A DNA stretch of 64,000 nt, taken from contig NZ_LWBU01000169.1 in the NCBI RefSeq assembly GCF_001646665.1, positions 126,468-190,467 of the forward strand. Direction: 5' to 3'. Both the position numbers and the translations under genes were made by a program. Within the stretch, counting starts at the first letter, position 1; each line of letters opens with the position of its first letter. The stretch is from Streptomyces noursei. GTDB taxonomy: Bacteria > Actinomycetota > Actinomycetes > Streptomycetales > Streptomycetaceae. Under the pieces are notes generated by a model, which was not told the origin of the DNA, searched no databases, and saw only the letters and a program-made list of their open reading frames with translations. Shown in pieces: positions 40,757 through 49,097 of the stretch.

Positions 40757-40842
40757 GTCGCTCACTGCTGCAGGGAATCATCAGCCGCGGTCGCGCGGCT
40801 GCCACGCCGCGCGACCGCAGGCCACCCGCGGGGGTTACGGAG

Positions 40843-40869
40843 TTGTCCACAAAGGTGGAGTTCTCCACA
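40843..40869 (+). promoter_or_regulatory. DnaA boxes upstream of parA
   Basis: TTGTCCACA at 40843-40851 (perfect) and TTCTCCACA at 40861-40869, between parS site 1 and the proposed parA start. Possible DnaA control of parAB is inference. Confidence 0.55.
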
Positions 40870-40905
40870 GAACCACGGGCCTCGCTGGTTCACGACCCCG
40901 AAAGC

Positions 40906-41982
40906 ATGGCAGGCTCTCCTCATCGCGAGCCTGAAGCCGAGGAGAGTGAATCCTTGCGGTCCGACGCCAACATCGCGGGACCGATGACCGATCCGGTCCC
41001 CGGTCCCCGTACCGAATCGGCGGGGGAGGATGTTTCACGTGAAACACTGCCCCCGATGGACGACACCCCCATTGGCCGAGCTGCCCAGCTGGCGGTAGAG
41101 GCTCTGGGCCGTGCGGGTGAGGGGCTCCCCCGGCCCGAGCAGACCCGGATCATGGTGGTCGCCAACCAGAAGGGCGGGGTGGGCAAGACCACCACCACGG
41201 TCAACCTCGCGGCCTCGCTGGCACTCCACGGTGCTCGCGTCCTGGTCATCGACCTGGACCCGCAGGGCAACGCGTCCACGGCTCTCGGTATCGATCACCA
41301 CGCCGAAGTCCCGTCGATCTACGACGTCCTGGTGGAGAGCAAGCCGCTCTCCGACGTGGTCCAGCCCGTACCGGACGTAGAAGGCCTCTTCTGCGCCCCG
41401 GCCACCATCGATCTCGCCGGTGCGGAGATCGAGCTGGTGTCGCTGGTGGCGCGGGAGAGCAGGCTCCAGCGCGCGATCCAGGCGTATGAGCAGCCGCTGG
41501 ACTACATCCTCATCGACTGCCCGCCCTCGCTCGGCCTGCTCACCGTCAACGCCCTGGTGGCCGGCGCCGAGGTGCTCATCCCTATCCAGTGCGAGTACTA
41601 CGCACTGGAAGGCCTCGGTCAGCTGCTGAGGAACGTCGACCTCGTGCGGGGCCACCTGAACCCCGCCCTGCACGTCTCGACGATCCTCCTCACCATGTAC
41701 GACGGCCGGACCCGGCTGGCGTCGCAGGTGGCGGAGGAAGTGCGCAGCCACTTCGGTGACGAGGTACTGCGGACCAGCATCCCGCGCTCCGTCCGTATCT
41801 CGGAGGCGCCGAGCTATGGGCAGACCGTCCTGACGTATGACCCCGGTTCCAGCGGCGCGCTGTCGTACCTCGAGGCGGCCCGCGAGATCGCACTGCGGGG
41901 TGTCGGTATCCACTACGACGCCCAGCACACCCCCATGGGTAGCCAGAACAACCAGCACAGCATGTCGGAGGGGATCCAGTGA
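40906..41982 (+). CDS. parA: Chromosome partitioning ATPase ParA
   Basis: A 358-aa Walker-type ATPase that moves ParB-bound origins and in Streptomyces organises segregation in aerial hyphae. The deviant Walker A is [10 protein letters not shown] (Lys89 and Lys94), and DLDPQGN and the switch motif [10 protein letters not shown] are present. The roughly 80-residue N-terminal extension is polar and encodes a second parS (41032-41045) as VSRET. Start choice is uncertain: ATG 40906 is used, while ATG 40984 and a TTG at 40953 with a better GAGGAGAG site are alternatives. parB overlaps by four bases. Confidence 0.93.
   Translation: MAGSPHREPEAEESESLRSDANIAGPMTDPVPGPRTESAGEDVSRETLPPMDDTPIGRAAQLAVEALGRAGEGLPRPEQTRIMVVANQKGGVGKTTTTVNLAASLALHGARVLVIDLDPQGNASTALGIDHHAEVPSIYDVLVESKPLSDVVQPVPDVEGLFCAPATIDLAGAEIELVSLVARESRLQRAIQAYEQPLDYILIDCPPSLGLLTVNALVAGAEVLIPIQCEYYALEGLGQLLRNVDLVRGHLNPALHVSTILLTMYDGRTRLASQVAEEVRSHFGDEVLRTSIPRSVRISEAPSYGQTVLTYDPGSSGALSYLEAAREIALRGVGIHYDAQHTPMGSQNNQHSMSEGIQ
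41032..41045. promoter_or_regulatory. parS: parS site 2 (inside parA)
   Basis: GTTTCACGTGAAAC, with flanking T and A completing the 16-base consensus (41031-41046). Lies within the N-terminal coding part of parA. Confidence 0.95.
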
Positions 41983-43082
41983 GCGAGCGACGTAGGGGGC
42001 TGGGACGGGGGCTCAGTGCGCTGATCCCCGCCGCGCCGCAGGAGCGGCAGACGGCGTCGGTGGGCTCGGGCTCCACCTCCCCGGGGGCGATTCCGTCGCT
42101 GACCGCGGAGCGTGGAGTGGCGGCCGCGAAGGTGGCGACGCTGCCACAGAGTCCTGAGCCCGTCGACAGCGAGCCTTCGGTCGTGGAGACGGAGGCGGCC
42201 GCCGAGGCCGAGACCTCGGCTGTCGCATACTTCGCCGAGCTGCCGCTGGACGCCATCACGCCCAATCCGCGCCAGCCGCGCGAGGTGTTCGACGAGGACG
42301 CCCTGGCCGAGCTGGTGACCTCCATCAAGGAGGTGGGGCTTCTCCAGCCCGTCGTCGTGCGGCAGCTCGCCCCCGAGCGCTATGAGCTCATCATGGGCGA
42401 GCGTCGCTGGCGGGCCTGTCGTGAGGCGGGCCTGGAGCACATCCCGGCGATCGTCCGTGCCACCGAGGACGAGAAGCTCCTGCTGGACGCTCTGCTGGAG
42501 AACCTCCACCGGGCACAGCTGAACCCGGTCGAAGAGGCCATGGCCTACGACCAGCTGCTCAAGGACTTCAACTGCACCCATGAGCAGCTCGCCGACCGCA
42601 TCGGCCGGTCCCGTCCGCAGGTCTCCAACACCCTGCGTCTGCTGCGACTGTCCCCCACCGTCCAGCGCCGGGTCGCCGCCGGTGTGCTCTCGGCCGGCCA
42701 TGCCCGGGCCCTGCTGTCGGTCGACGACCCCGAGGCGCAGGAGAAGCTGGCCTACCGGATCGTGGCCGAGGGTCTTTCGGTCCGGGCGGTGGAAGAGATC
42801 GTGACGCTGATGGGCTCCGAGCCCAGCAGCCCGCCGAAGGCGAAGGGGCCGCGTGCCGGTGCACGCGTGTCACCCGCGCTCTCGGAGCTGGCCACCCGGC
42901 TCTCCGACCGCTTCGAGACGCGGGTGAAGGTGGACCTGGGGCAGAAGAAGGGCAAGATCGTCGTCGAGTTCGCCTCGATGGAGGATCTGGAGCGCATTCT
43001 CGGCACCCTTGCGCCGGGGGAGGGCAGGGTCCTGGAGAAGGGACTCGCCGAGGAGGATCCCCAGGACGGCGACGAGAGCTGA
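41979..43082 (+). CDS. parB: Chromosome partitioning CTPase/DNA-binding protein ParB
   Basis: A 367-aa centromere-binding protein that loads at parS as a sliding clamp. The N-terminal [13 protein letters not shown] is the family start (ParA-stimulating region). After an acidic Ala/Ser linker comes the ParB/Srx domain (about 75-170, [26 protein letters not shown]), the HTH ([20 protein letters not shown]) and the C-terminal dimerisation domain. The GTG start overlaps the parA stop. A hairpin terminator at 43125-43169 ends the parAB unit. Confidence 0.97.
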   Translation: MSERRRGLGRGLSALIPAAPQERQTASVGSGSTSPGAIPSLTAERGVAAAKVATLPQSPEPVDSEPSVVETEAAAEAETSAVAYFAELPLDAITPNPRQPREVFDEDALAELVTSIKEVGLLQPVVVRQLAPERYELIMGERRWRACREAGLEHIPAIVRATEDEKLLLDALLENLHRAQLNPVEEAMAYDQLLKDFNCTHEQLADRIGRSRPQVSNTLRLLRLSPTVQRRVAAGVLSAGHARALLSVDDPEAQEKLAYRIVAEGLSVRAVEEIVTLMGSEPSSPPKAKGPRAGARVSPALSELATRLSDRFETRVKVDLGQKKGKIVVEFASMEDLERILGTLAPGEGRVLEKGLAEEDPQDGDES

Positions 43083-43124
43083 GGGGCGCACCCCCTCGGC
43101 TGTGCTGTTCCTCAGAGCTGCTCA

Positions 43125-43169
43125 GGGCGGGCCGTGTTCCGGTGTTCACCGGAAGACGGTCCGCCCTTT
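43125..43169 (+). terminator. parAB terminator
   Basis: A long hairpin with an outer arm of 11 bp (one G-U) and an inner perfect 8-bp arm TTCCGGTG/CACCGGAA, followed by TTT. Confidence 0.8.
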
Positions 43170-43260
43170 GGCCGCTTCCCGTATGCGCGTCATCACCCGA
43201 TCGATACGATGCGTTCTGGTATGCGCATCCGCCTGATCCACCTCGGAAGGAGAGCCAGGC

Positions 43261-43518
43261 ATGCGAGTGGTGAGCCGCAGCCAACTGGTGACAGCAGGAC
43301 TGGGACTCGGTGCGGTCGGCGGGTTCATCGGCAGCTTGCTCCGGGAACGGAGCGCGCTGACCGCCGCTCTGGGAGCGGCAGGCCAAGGAAGTGAGGAACA
43401 GCCTTCATGGGGCGTCGGCTCGTACCGCTCACGTTGGACAACCTTCCGGATCTCCCCAAGCGGTGCCGCACATGTGTCTTCTGGGAACTTGATCCAGTCA
43501 GCGGAGAAGCCGCGGTAA
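43261..43518 (+). CDS. Possible small membrane protein overlapping the GNAT gene
   Basis: An 85-codon frame whose ATG has an excellent GAAGGAGAG ribosome site and whose first 45 codons precede the GNAT gene. Residues about 9-27 (LVTAGLGLGAVGGFIGSLL) look like a membrane helix. It then runs 112 bases into the GNAT gene in another frame. It may be a real leader-type peptide or only an upstream site that helps GNAT translation. No family recognised. Confidence 0.4.
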   Translation: MRVVSRSQLVTAGLGLGAVGGFIGSLLRERSALTAALGAAGQGSEEQPSWGVGSYRSRWTTFRISPSGAAHVSSGNLIQSAEKPR

Positions 43519-44024
43519 AGGCCGGTACTCCGGACCTGGAGAAGGAAGCCTGGATTTCGGCCGTGCTGCTCGACTGGGGTTCCTGTGGCCGGGTCGTCTA
43601 TGTGGACGATGTGCCGGTCGGATATGTGCTCTACGCCCCGCCCGCCTACGTGCCGCGGTCGACGGCCTTCCCGACCAGCCCGGTGTCCCCGGACGCCGTC
43701 CAGCTGATCACGGCATGGATCACTCCCGGCTACCAGGGACAGGGGCTGGGACGTGTCATGGTGCAGACCGTGGCGAAGGACCTGCTGCGGCGTGGCTTCA
43801 AGGCCATCGAGGCGTTCGGTGACGCCCGCTGGAAGGAACCGGCGTGCGTCCTCCCGGCCGATCACCTCTTGGCGGTGGGCTTCAAGACGGTGCGACCGCA
43901 TCCGGCCTATCCGAGGCTTCGGCTGGAACTCAGGACGACCCTGTCCTGGAAGGAAGACGTCGAGCTTGCGCTCGACCGTCTCCTGGGAGCTGTTCAGAAG
44001 GAGCCGGCGCTGCGCCCCTTGTGA
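43407..44024 (+). CDS. GNAT family N-acetyltransferase
   Basis: A 205-aa acetyltransferase. The acetyl-CoA-binding motif A is visible as AWITPGYQGQGLGRVMV (about 107-123). The N-terminal CRTCVFWELD has a CxxC that is conserved in this Streptomyces ParB-neighbour family, from memory. Substrate unknown. The ATG has GGAAGTGAGGAA upstream. It converges with trxA across a terminator and parS site 3. Confidence 0.92.
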   Translation: MGRRLVPLTLDNLPDLPKRCRTCVFWELDPVSGEAAVKAGTPDLEKEAWISAVLLDWGSCGRVVYVDDVPVGYVLYAPPAYVPRSTAFPTSPVSPDAVQLITAWITPGYQGQGLGRVMVQTVAKDLLRRGFKAIEAFGDARWKEPACVLPADHLLAVGFKTVRPHPAYPRLRLELRTTLSWKEDVELALDRLLGAVQKEPALRPL

Positions 44025-44067
44025 GGGACGCCATGACGGCCCCTGCGTGTGGCTCCCGGTGAATGCT

Positions 44068-44099
44068 GAACGGCCCATCCCTCTCGGGGTGGGCCGTTC
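44068..44099. terminator. Bidirectional terminator between GNAT gene and trxA
   Basis: A 13-bp stem (44068-44080 with 44087-44099, one G-U) between convergent genes. Ends three bases before parS site 3. Confidence 0.85.
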
Positions 44100-44101
44100 G
44101 T

Positions 44102-44115
44102 GTTTCACGTGAAAC
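44102..44115. promoter_or_regulatory. parS: parS site 3
   Basis: GTTTCACGTGAAAC, with flanking T and A completing the 16-base consensus. Located between the terminator and the trxA stop. Confidence 0.95.
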
Positions 44116-44122
44116 AGCGGCG

Positions 44123-44470
44123 TCAGGCCTTGGTGACCTGGTCCCCCAGGTAGGGCTCCAGGTCGCGGAGGATCGCGGCCTTCGGCTTGGCACCGACGAT
44201 GGTCTTGTCGACCTCGCCGCCCTTGTAGACGTTCAGCGTCGGGATCGACATGACACCGTACTTGGCGGCCGTGGCGGGGTTCTCGTCAATGTTGAGCTTG
44301 ACGATGGTGATCTGGTCACCGTGCTCGGCGGCGATGGCCTCCAGCGACGGCGCGATCTGACGGCACGGACCGCACCAGGCGGCCCAGAAGTCCACCAGCA
44401 CGGGCTTGTCGCTCTTGAGGACGTCCTCCTCGAAGGAGTCGTCGGTCACGTTCTTCAGGTCGCCGGCCAC
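44123..44470 (-). CDS. trxA: Thioredoxin TrxA
   Basis: A 115-aa disulfide reductase with the active site WCGPC (Cys33, Cys36) in FWAAWCGPCRQIAP and the cis-Pro loop GVMSIPTL. It receives electrons from TrxB, encoded 43 bases upstream on the same strand. The GTG at 44470 has GAAGGAGG upstream. Expressed with trxB from the sigma-R promoter described below. Confidence 0.97.
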   Translation of the reverse strand: MAGDLKNVTDDSFEEDVLKSDKPVLVDFWAAWCGPCRQIAPSLEAIAAEHGDQITIVKLNIDENPATAAKYGVMSIPTLNVYKGGEVDKTIVGAKPKAAILRDLEPYLGDQVTKA

Positions 44471-44513
44471 GGCGGCCTCCTTCACTTCGCGGGGTGTGGG
44501 TGGGGAATGGTGG

Positions 44514-45488
44514 TCAGACCGTGGCGGTCTTCTCCGGCTCTGCGGCCTTCTCGCCATCACCGAGAGCGGCCAGGAAGCGCTCGGCGTCCAGAGCGGCGGA
44601 GCAGCCGGTACCGGCGGCCGTGATCGCCTGACGGTAGGTGTGGTCCACGACGTCACCGGCACCGAAGACACCGGACAGGTTGGTGCGCGTCGAGGGAGCG
44701 CTCACCTTGAGGTAGCCCTCGTCGTCGAGCTCCAGCTGGCCCTTGAACAGCTCCGTGCGCGGGTCGTGGCCCACGGCGATGAACAGACCCGTGACAGGCA
44801 GCTCGGAGGTCTCACCGGTCTTGGTGTTGCGCAGCGTCAGACCGGAGAGCTTCTGCTCGCCGTGGATCGCCGCGACCTCGCTGTCCCACGCGAACTTGAT
44901 CTTCGGGTCGGCGAAGGCCCGCTCCTGCATGGCCTTGGAGGCGCGCAGGGTGTCCCGGCGGTGCACGATGGTGACGGACTTGGCGAACCGGGAGAGGAAG
45001 GTCGCCTCCTCCATGGCGGTGTCGCCGCCGCCCACCACGGCGATGTCCTGGTCCTTGAAGAAGAACCCGTCACAGGTGGCGCACCAGGAGACGCCGCGGC
45101 CCGACAGCGCGTCCTCGTTCGGCAGGCCCAGCTTGCGGTGCTGGGAGCCGGTCGTCACGATCACGGCCTTGGCGCGGTGCACCGTGCCGGCCGTGTCGGT
45201 CACCGTCTTGATGTCACCGGTGAGGTCGACCGAGACCACATCGTCCGGGACGAGCTCGGCGCCGAAGCGCTCGGCCTGGGCCCGCATGTTGTCCATCAGG
45301 TCGGGGCCCATGATCCCGTCACGGAACCCGGGGAAGTTCTCCACGTCAGTCGTGTTCATGAGCGCACCACCGGCGGTGACGGCACCTTCGAAGACCAGCG
45401 GCTTCAGCGAAGCTCGCGCCGTGTACAGCGCAGCCGTGTAGCCGGCGGGCCCGGAACCGATAATGATCACGTTACGGACGTCGCTCAC
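44514..45488 (-). CDS. trxB: Thioredoxin reductase TrxB
   Basis: A 324-aa FAD/NADPH enzyme that reduces thioredoxin. The FAD motif is [10 protein letters not shown] (11-20), the redox pair CATC (Cys136, Cys139), the NADPH motif [12 protein letters not shown] and the C-terminal FAD motif [10 protein letters not shown]. The GTG at 45488 has GAGGAAG upstream. Upstream lies an exact sigma-R promoter, so the operon responds to thiol-oxidative (disulfide) stress, as established in S. coelicolor. Confidence 0.98.
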   Translation of the reverse strand: MSDVRNVIIIGSGPAGYTAALYTARASLKPLVFEGAVTAGGALMNTTDVENFPGFRDGIMGPDLMDNMRAQAERFGAELVPDDVVSVDLTGDIKTVTDTAGTVHRAKAVIVTTGSQHRKLGLPNEDALSGRGVSWCATCDGFFFKDQDIAVVGGGDTAMEEATFLSRFAKSVTIVHRRDTLRASKAMQERAFADPKIKFAWDSEVAAIHGEQKLSGLTLRNTKTGETSELPVTGLFIAVGHDPRTELFKGQLELDDEGYLKVSAPSTRTNLSGVFGAGDVVDHTYRQAITAAGTGCSAALDAERFLAALGDGEKAAEPEKTATV

Positions 45489-45558
45489 GGGTTTCTTCCT
45501 CGTCTCTGCAGACTGCCTACTGCCTACGGGGGCCGGTCCAGGACCTCTCACCCCACCC

Positions 45559-45585
45559 AACGGATCCTACGGGGCATGCATTCCC
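45559..45585 (-). promoter_or_regulatory. Sigma-R promoter of trxBA
   Basis: On the minus strand: GGGAAT (plus 45580-45585), 18-base spacer, GTT (plus 45559-45561), matching the sigma-R consensus GGAAT-N18-GTT exactly, 71 bases before the trxB start. The equivalent S. coelicolor trxB promoter is a classic sigma-R target. Confidence 0.88.
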
Positions 45586-45610
45586 GAGGTGTCCGAGCGG
45601 CACGGGGCGG

Positions 45611-46501
45611 TCAGGGACGAGGGTAGGCGTGCGCCATCAGGACGTCCGCCTTGGCGGTCCCCCGGCTGGTGCAGGACGCGTCGAGGACGTACGCCTGGAC
45701 CTGGGAGGCGTCGGTGGCGTGCGGGAGGACCACCAGATAGGCGGCCTTGCCCTCGTAGGTGCCGGTCTGGGAGGCGAGGGCCTGGTCCGCGCGGCCCGTA
45801 CCCGCCTGGACACAGGGCGGGACGGCCCCGGCCTCTTCCGTGGACATGGTCGACGGCTTGTCGACGGAGGGGGGCTGCCTGTCCGTACGGGGGGCCTTGG
45901 ACTTCTCCGAGGCGTTCAGCAGCGCTGCCACCCGGTCCTCCACAGCCGTGCCGGAGAACGCTTCCTCGTCGGGTGCCTTGATGGCGGTGTCCACGGTCTT
46001 CGCTCCGGAGGAGTCCTCCCCGGTCTGAACGGTCTGGAGGAACAGGACGCTCATTCCCAGGGCCGCAGCACCGAAGGCCGCGCCGAGGACCGCGGTGCGG
46101 CGTCGGCGCTTGGCGGGACGCGCGCGACCCGGGCCGGTGGCCGCCGTGGGGCGGCCGGCCGGACGATCCGTGTGCATCGGCGCGGGGGCGGGGGCGGGCG
46201 CCGGCGTTGTTTCACGTGAAACGGCCTTTTCCGACTCCGTCGGGGCGGTGGCATCCAGCAGCGCTTCGGCGGCCAGGGCGGCGTCGATGCGCTCGGCGAT
46301 GTCGGCGGGCATCCGGGCGGGGCCGGGGAGGGTGCCCAGCAGCCCCCGGATCTCCTCCAGCGAGGACCGGACGTCGGCGCACAGCGGGCAGCCGTCCAGG
46401 TGTGCGCGTACGTCGGCCGTCCGCGACGGTGGCAGCAGCCCTTCGGCGAGATCGGAGATCTCCGAGACGTCCGGGTGCTGAGTCGTGTCGGTCGTGGTCA
46501 C
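45611..46501 (-). CDS. rsmA: Anti-sigma factor RsmA (anti-SigM), membrane-bound
   Basis: A 296-aa anti-sigma factor. The N-terminal domain has HLDGCPLC (His34, Cys38, Cys41), of zinc-anti-sigma pattern; the S. coelicolor homologue RsmA was reported to carry a [2Fe-2S] cluster. A linker with parS site 4 in the coding sequence (VSRET) leads to a membrane helix (about 136-158) and an extracytoplasmic domain. The GTG start overlaps the sigM stop, the usual coupling of sigma and anti-sigma factors. Confidence 0.93.
   Translation of the reverse strand: MTTTDTTQHPDVSEISDLAEGLLPPSRTADVRAHLDGCPLCADVRSSLEEIRGLLGTLPGPARMPADIAERIDAALAAEALLDATAPTESEKAVSRETTPAPAPAPAPMHTDRPAGRPTAATGPGRARPAKRRRRTAVLGAAFGAAALGMSVLFLQTVQTGEDSSGAKTVDTAIKAPDEEAFSGTAVEDRVAALLNASEKSKAPRTDRQPPSVDKPSTMSTEEAGAVPPCVQAGTGRADQALASQTGTYEGKAAYLVVLPHATDASQVQAYVLDASCTSRGTAKADVLMAHAYPRP
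46209..46222. promoter_or_regulatory. parS: parS site 4 (inside rsmA)
   Basis: GTTTCACGTGAAAC with non-consensus right flank (G), inside the rsmA linker coding region. Confidence 0.93.
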
Positions 46502-47202
46502 GCGCGCCCACCTCCGCCCTTCACAGCAGCAGGATCACTCGGTCCTGCATCCCTTGGTCCCGACGCCGGTGGGACGGATGTCCCCGGCGTCCGGTTCCTT
46601 CCCCTGTCCAGGCCATCGTTATCCCCGGTGTCACCGCGCAGATGAGTGAGGAGCGGAAGGAGCCTGGCCCTCCCTCGCGCACAACGGCTCTTCACGGTCC
46701 CCGTCGGCACATCGAGGACCCGTGCGGCCTCGGCGACCGGGTAGCCCTGCATGTCCACGAGCACCAGGGCGGCGCGCTGGTCCGGGGGAAGTTTGGCGAG
46801 CGCGGCGAACAGCTCGCGGTGGAGGTCCTGGCGCTCGGCCGGGGCCTCGGCCGATTCGTGCGGCTCCAGGAGCTGTTCCAGGCGCTCCGTGTCGTCGACG
46901 GGCGACGTCCGGCGTGAGGCGGCCTTGCGGGCCCGGTCGAGACACGCGTTCACGGTGATCCGGTGCAGCCACGTCGTGACGGCCGACTGGCCGCGGAAGG
47001 TGTGGGCGGCCCGGAACGCGGACACCAGCGCGTCCTGGACGGCGTCGGCGGCCTCCTCGCGGTCCCCCAGCGTGCGCAGGGCGACGGCCCAGAGCCGGTC
47101 CCGGTGGCGGCGTACGAGTTCACCGAAGGCGTCCGGGTCACCGGCGACATGGCGCGCCAGGAGCTCCTGGTCGCCGATCTCCTCGGATGTCCCGCTCGTC
47201 AT
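46498..47202 (-). CDS. sigM: ECF RNA polymerase sigma factor SigM
   Basis: A 234-aa group 4 sigma factor. Region 2 (about 20-90) includes AFGELVRRHRDRLWAVALR and RGQSAVTTWLHRITVNACLD. Region 4 (about 125-180) includes LPPDQRAALVLVDMQGYPVAEAARVL and GTVKSRCARGRARL. The ATG at 47202 has GGGGAGG upstream. The C-terminal tail beyond region 4 (about 45 residues) is Gly/Pro/Arg-rich and overlaps the rsmA start. The regulon is not visible here; the homologue's activity is set by RsmA. Confidence 0.95.
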   Translation of the reverse strand: MTSGTSEEIGDQELLARHVAGDPDAFGELVRRHRDRLWAVALRTLGDREEAADAVQDALVSAFRAAHTFRGQSAVTTWLHRITVNACLDRARKAASRRTSPVDDTERLEQLLEPHESAEAPAERQDLHRELFAALAKLPPDQRAALVLVDMQGYPVAEAARVLDVPTGTVKSRCARGRARLLPLLTHLRGDTGDNDGLDRGRNRTPGTSVPPASGPRDAGPSDPAAVKGGGGRA

Positions 47203-47258
47203 GCCGCCACCTCCCCTCCCCAGTCGCTGCTTCCCGGCGGGCGCCGGGCCGGCAGCCG

Positions 47259-48980
47259 TCAGCCGAGAACCTTGATCTCGGAGATACCACCGCGGAACGT
47301 GCGCGCGGACACATCGGTCGGAAGCTCGGTGATGTGCACGAGGACGTAACGCGTGCGTACGGGCTTCTGCATCGTCGCCTCCAGCTTGTCCCCCACTGTC
47401 TCCAGTTTCGTCAGGGACTGCGGGAAGTCGCCGGGCCCACTGGGGCCGGAGGACTCTTCCCCGGCCGCCAGCACCTCGACCTTCTGTCCCGCGCGGTACA
47501 TGGTCACGTCGATGGCCCGGACGCTCTGGACGCTGCCGAGGTCGACGATGATGCCGCTGCCCTGCCGGCGCAGATTGCCGAACCGGGCGTAGTCGCGGTA
47601 CTGCGGAGTGATCCAGGCCGTGTCGGCGCTTTCGTCGACCGCGTTCGGGACGTCCTGCTCCTTTATGGCGTCGCCGTGCGGCATGTACTCCTGGGCGCCG
47701 GCGATCCGCAGCGGCTGCGGAGGCCGCTGCGGCTTCTTCTGGTTCTGGCCACCTGGAGTGGTCTGCGTTCCGGTCTCGCCGGTCTTCTCGTTGCTCCCCT
47801 GGTCCAGCAGCTTGTCGGCCACCTGCCAGCTGCCGAGGCCCAGGGCGGCGATGAGGAGCGCCGACACGGCCCACTTGAGGGCCTTTCCGGTACGGCTCTG
47901 CAGCGGGGGAGGCGGCATCGGGACACTCATGGTGGCCGCCGCGCCGCTGCGCGCCTGGGGACGGCCGTAGTTGCCCTGCTGGTAGGTCGTGCGCTGGTAC
48001 TCGAGCGGAGTAGGGAAGGTGGGCTCCGGCGGGCGGATGCGCGGCATGGAGGCGACGGCCTTGGCGAGCTCGTCGGGCGTGGTGCAGGGGGGTTCCTGCC
48101 GGGAGGCGGTCGCTCCGTCGTTGACCAGGGCGCGCATGGCGATCTCGGAGAGGCCGCGGTGCACACCGGCCCGCACCTGGTCCGGCGGGATCAGCCCGAC
48201 GCCCTTGGGGAGTCCGGAGAGCCCGTAGGCGTCGTCCTCGTACGGCCAGCGCTTGGTCAGCGCGGCGTACAGCAGGGCGCCGATCGCCTCGGTGTCGGTG
48301 CGCTGGGGACGGTCGGAGCTGATGCCGCGCAGGGCGGCGTTCACCGCGAGTCCGCGGATCCGGTACTGGCCGGTGGAGCTGCGCAGTACGGCGCTCGGCG
48401 TGAGCCGCAGGTGGGCGAGACCTTCACGGTGGGCGGCGGCCATGGCCTGGGAGACCTGGCTGACGAGTTGGTAGGCGTCATGGGCCTCGAACGGACCGGC
48501 CGCGAGCAGGGCGGTGAGTTCGGTGGCGTCCGGCAGCCACTCGTGGACGACGTAGACGACGTCGTTCTCCTCGACCGCGTCCAGGACCTGGACGAAACGG
48601 GGGTCGCCGAGGAGCGCCGAGGAGCGCGCCGCTGCCAGCACCGAACGGGCCCTCGGGTGGTCGGCGGGGAGGATGTGGACCCCGACGGCCCGGCGCAGTT
48701 TCTCGTCGACGGCACGCCAACTGCTGAAGCCGTCCAGACGGGTGACGCACTCCTCGAGCCGGTAGCGTCTGGCGAGTTTGTGGCCGCTGTGGAGTTCGGG
48801 CGCCGTGATGCCTGACTGCTCGCTGTCCCGCCGTTCGTCGTCGCTGTCCCGGGCGGACCGCTCCGCCGTGTCCTGCGCTTCCGCCACCCCGTCGCTCGCG
48901 GCCTTGTCCGCCTTGGCGGTCAGCGGGTCGTTTCCGCTGTTGTCGGCCACGTCGACGGCAGCCGTGCTACGTTCCGCCAC
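47259..48980 (-). CDS. Membrane pseudokinase (protein kinase family) linked to murJ
   Basis: A 573-aa protein: acidic N-terminus (1-60), a kinase-like fold (about 65-310), membrane helix (about 362-383), and an extracytoplasmic discoidin-like domain (about 420-573). The catalytic HRD is replaced by HLR (His190, Arg192) and DFG is absent (RGLAVN), so activity is unlikely. In mycobacteria MurJ (MviN) carries exactly such a pseudokinase and extracytoplasmic domain fused at its C-terminus, bound by FhaA after phosphorylation. Here it is a separate gene next to murJ, and fhaA and pknB are also in the window. The GTG at 48980 has GGAGG/AGGAA upstream; longer starts up to 49040 are possible. Confidence 0.9.
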   Translation of the reverse strand: MAERSTAAVDVADNSGNDPLTAKADKAASDGVAEAQDTAERSARDSDDERRDSEQSGITAPELHSGHKLARRYRLEECVTRLDGFSSWRAVDEKLRRAVGVHILPADHPRARSVLAAARSSALLGDPRFVQVLDAVEENDVVYVVHEWLPDATELTALLAAGPFEAHDAYQLVSQVSQAMAAAHREGLAHLRLTPSAVLRSSTGQYRIRGLAVNAALRGISSDRPQRTDTEAIGALLYAALTKRWPYEDDAYGLSGLPKGVGLIPPDQVRAGVHRGLSEIAMRALVNDGATASRQEPPCTTPDELAKAVASMPRIRPPEPTFPTPLEYQRTTYQQGNYGRPQARSGAAATMSVPMPPPPLQSRTGKALKWAVSALLIAALGLGSWQVADKLLDQGSNEKTGETGTQTTPGGQNQKKPQRPPQPLRIAGAQEYMPHGDAIKEQDVPNAVDESADTAWITPQYRDYARFGNLRRQGSGIIVDLGSVQSVRAIDVTMYRAGQKVEVLAAGEESSGPSGPGDFPQSLTKLETVGDKLEATMQKPVRTRYVLVHITELPTDVSARTFRGGISEIKVLG

Positions 48981-49097
48981 CGTCGTTCCTGCCTCCCCAT
49001 CCGTTGCGCCACATCCAACAGCCATGCCAATTGTGCCCACAGTCCGGCGCTATGCACGACACGCGGTCGCCGACGATGGTTGTGCTGGTCCTCGTTT

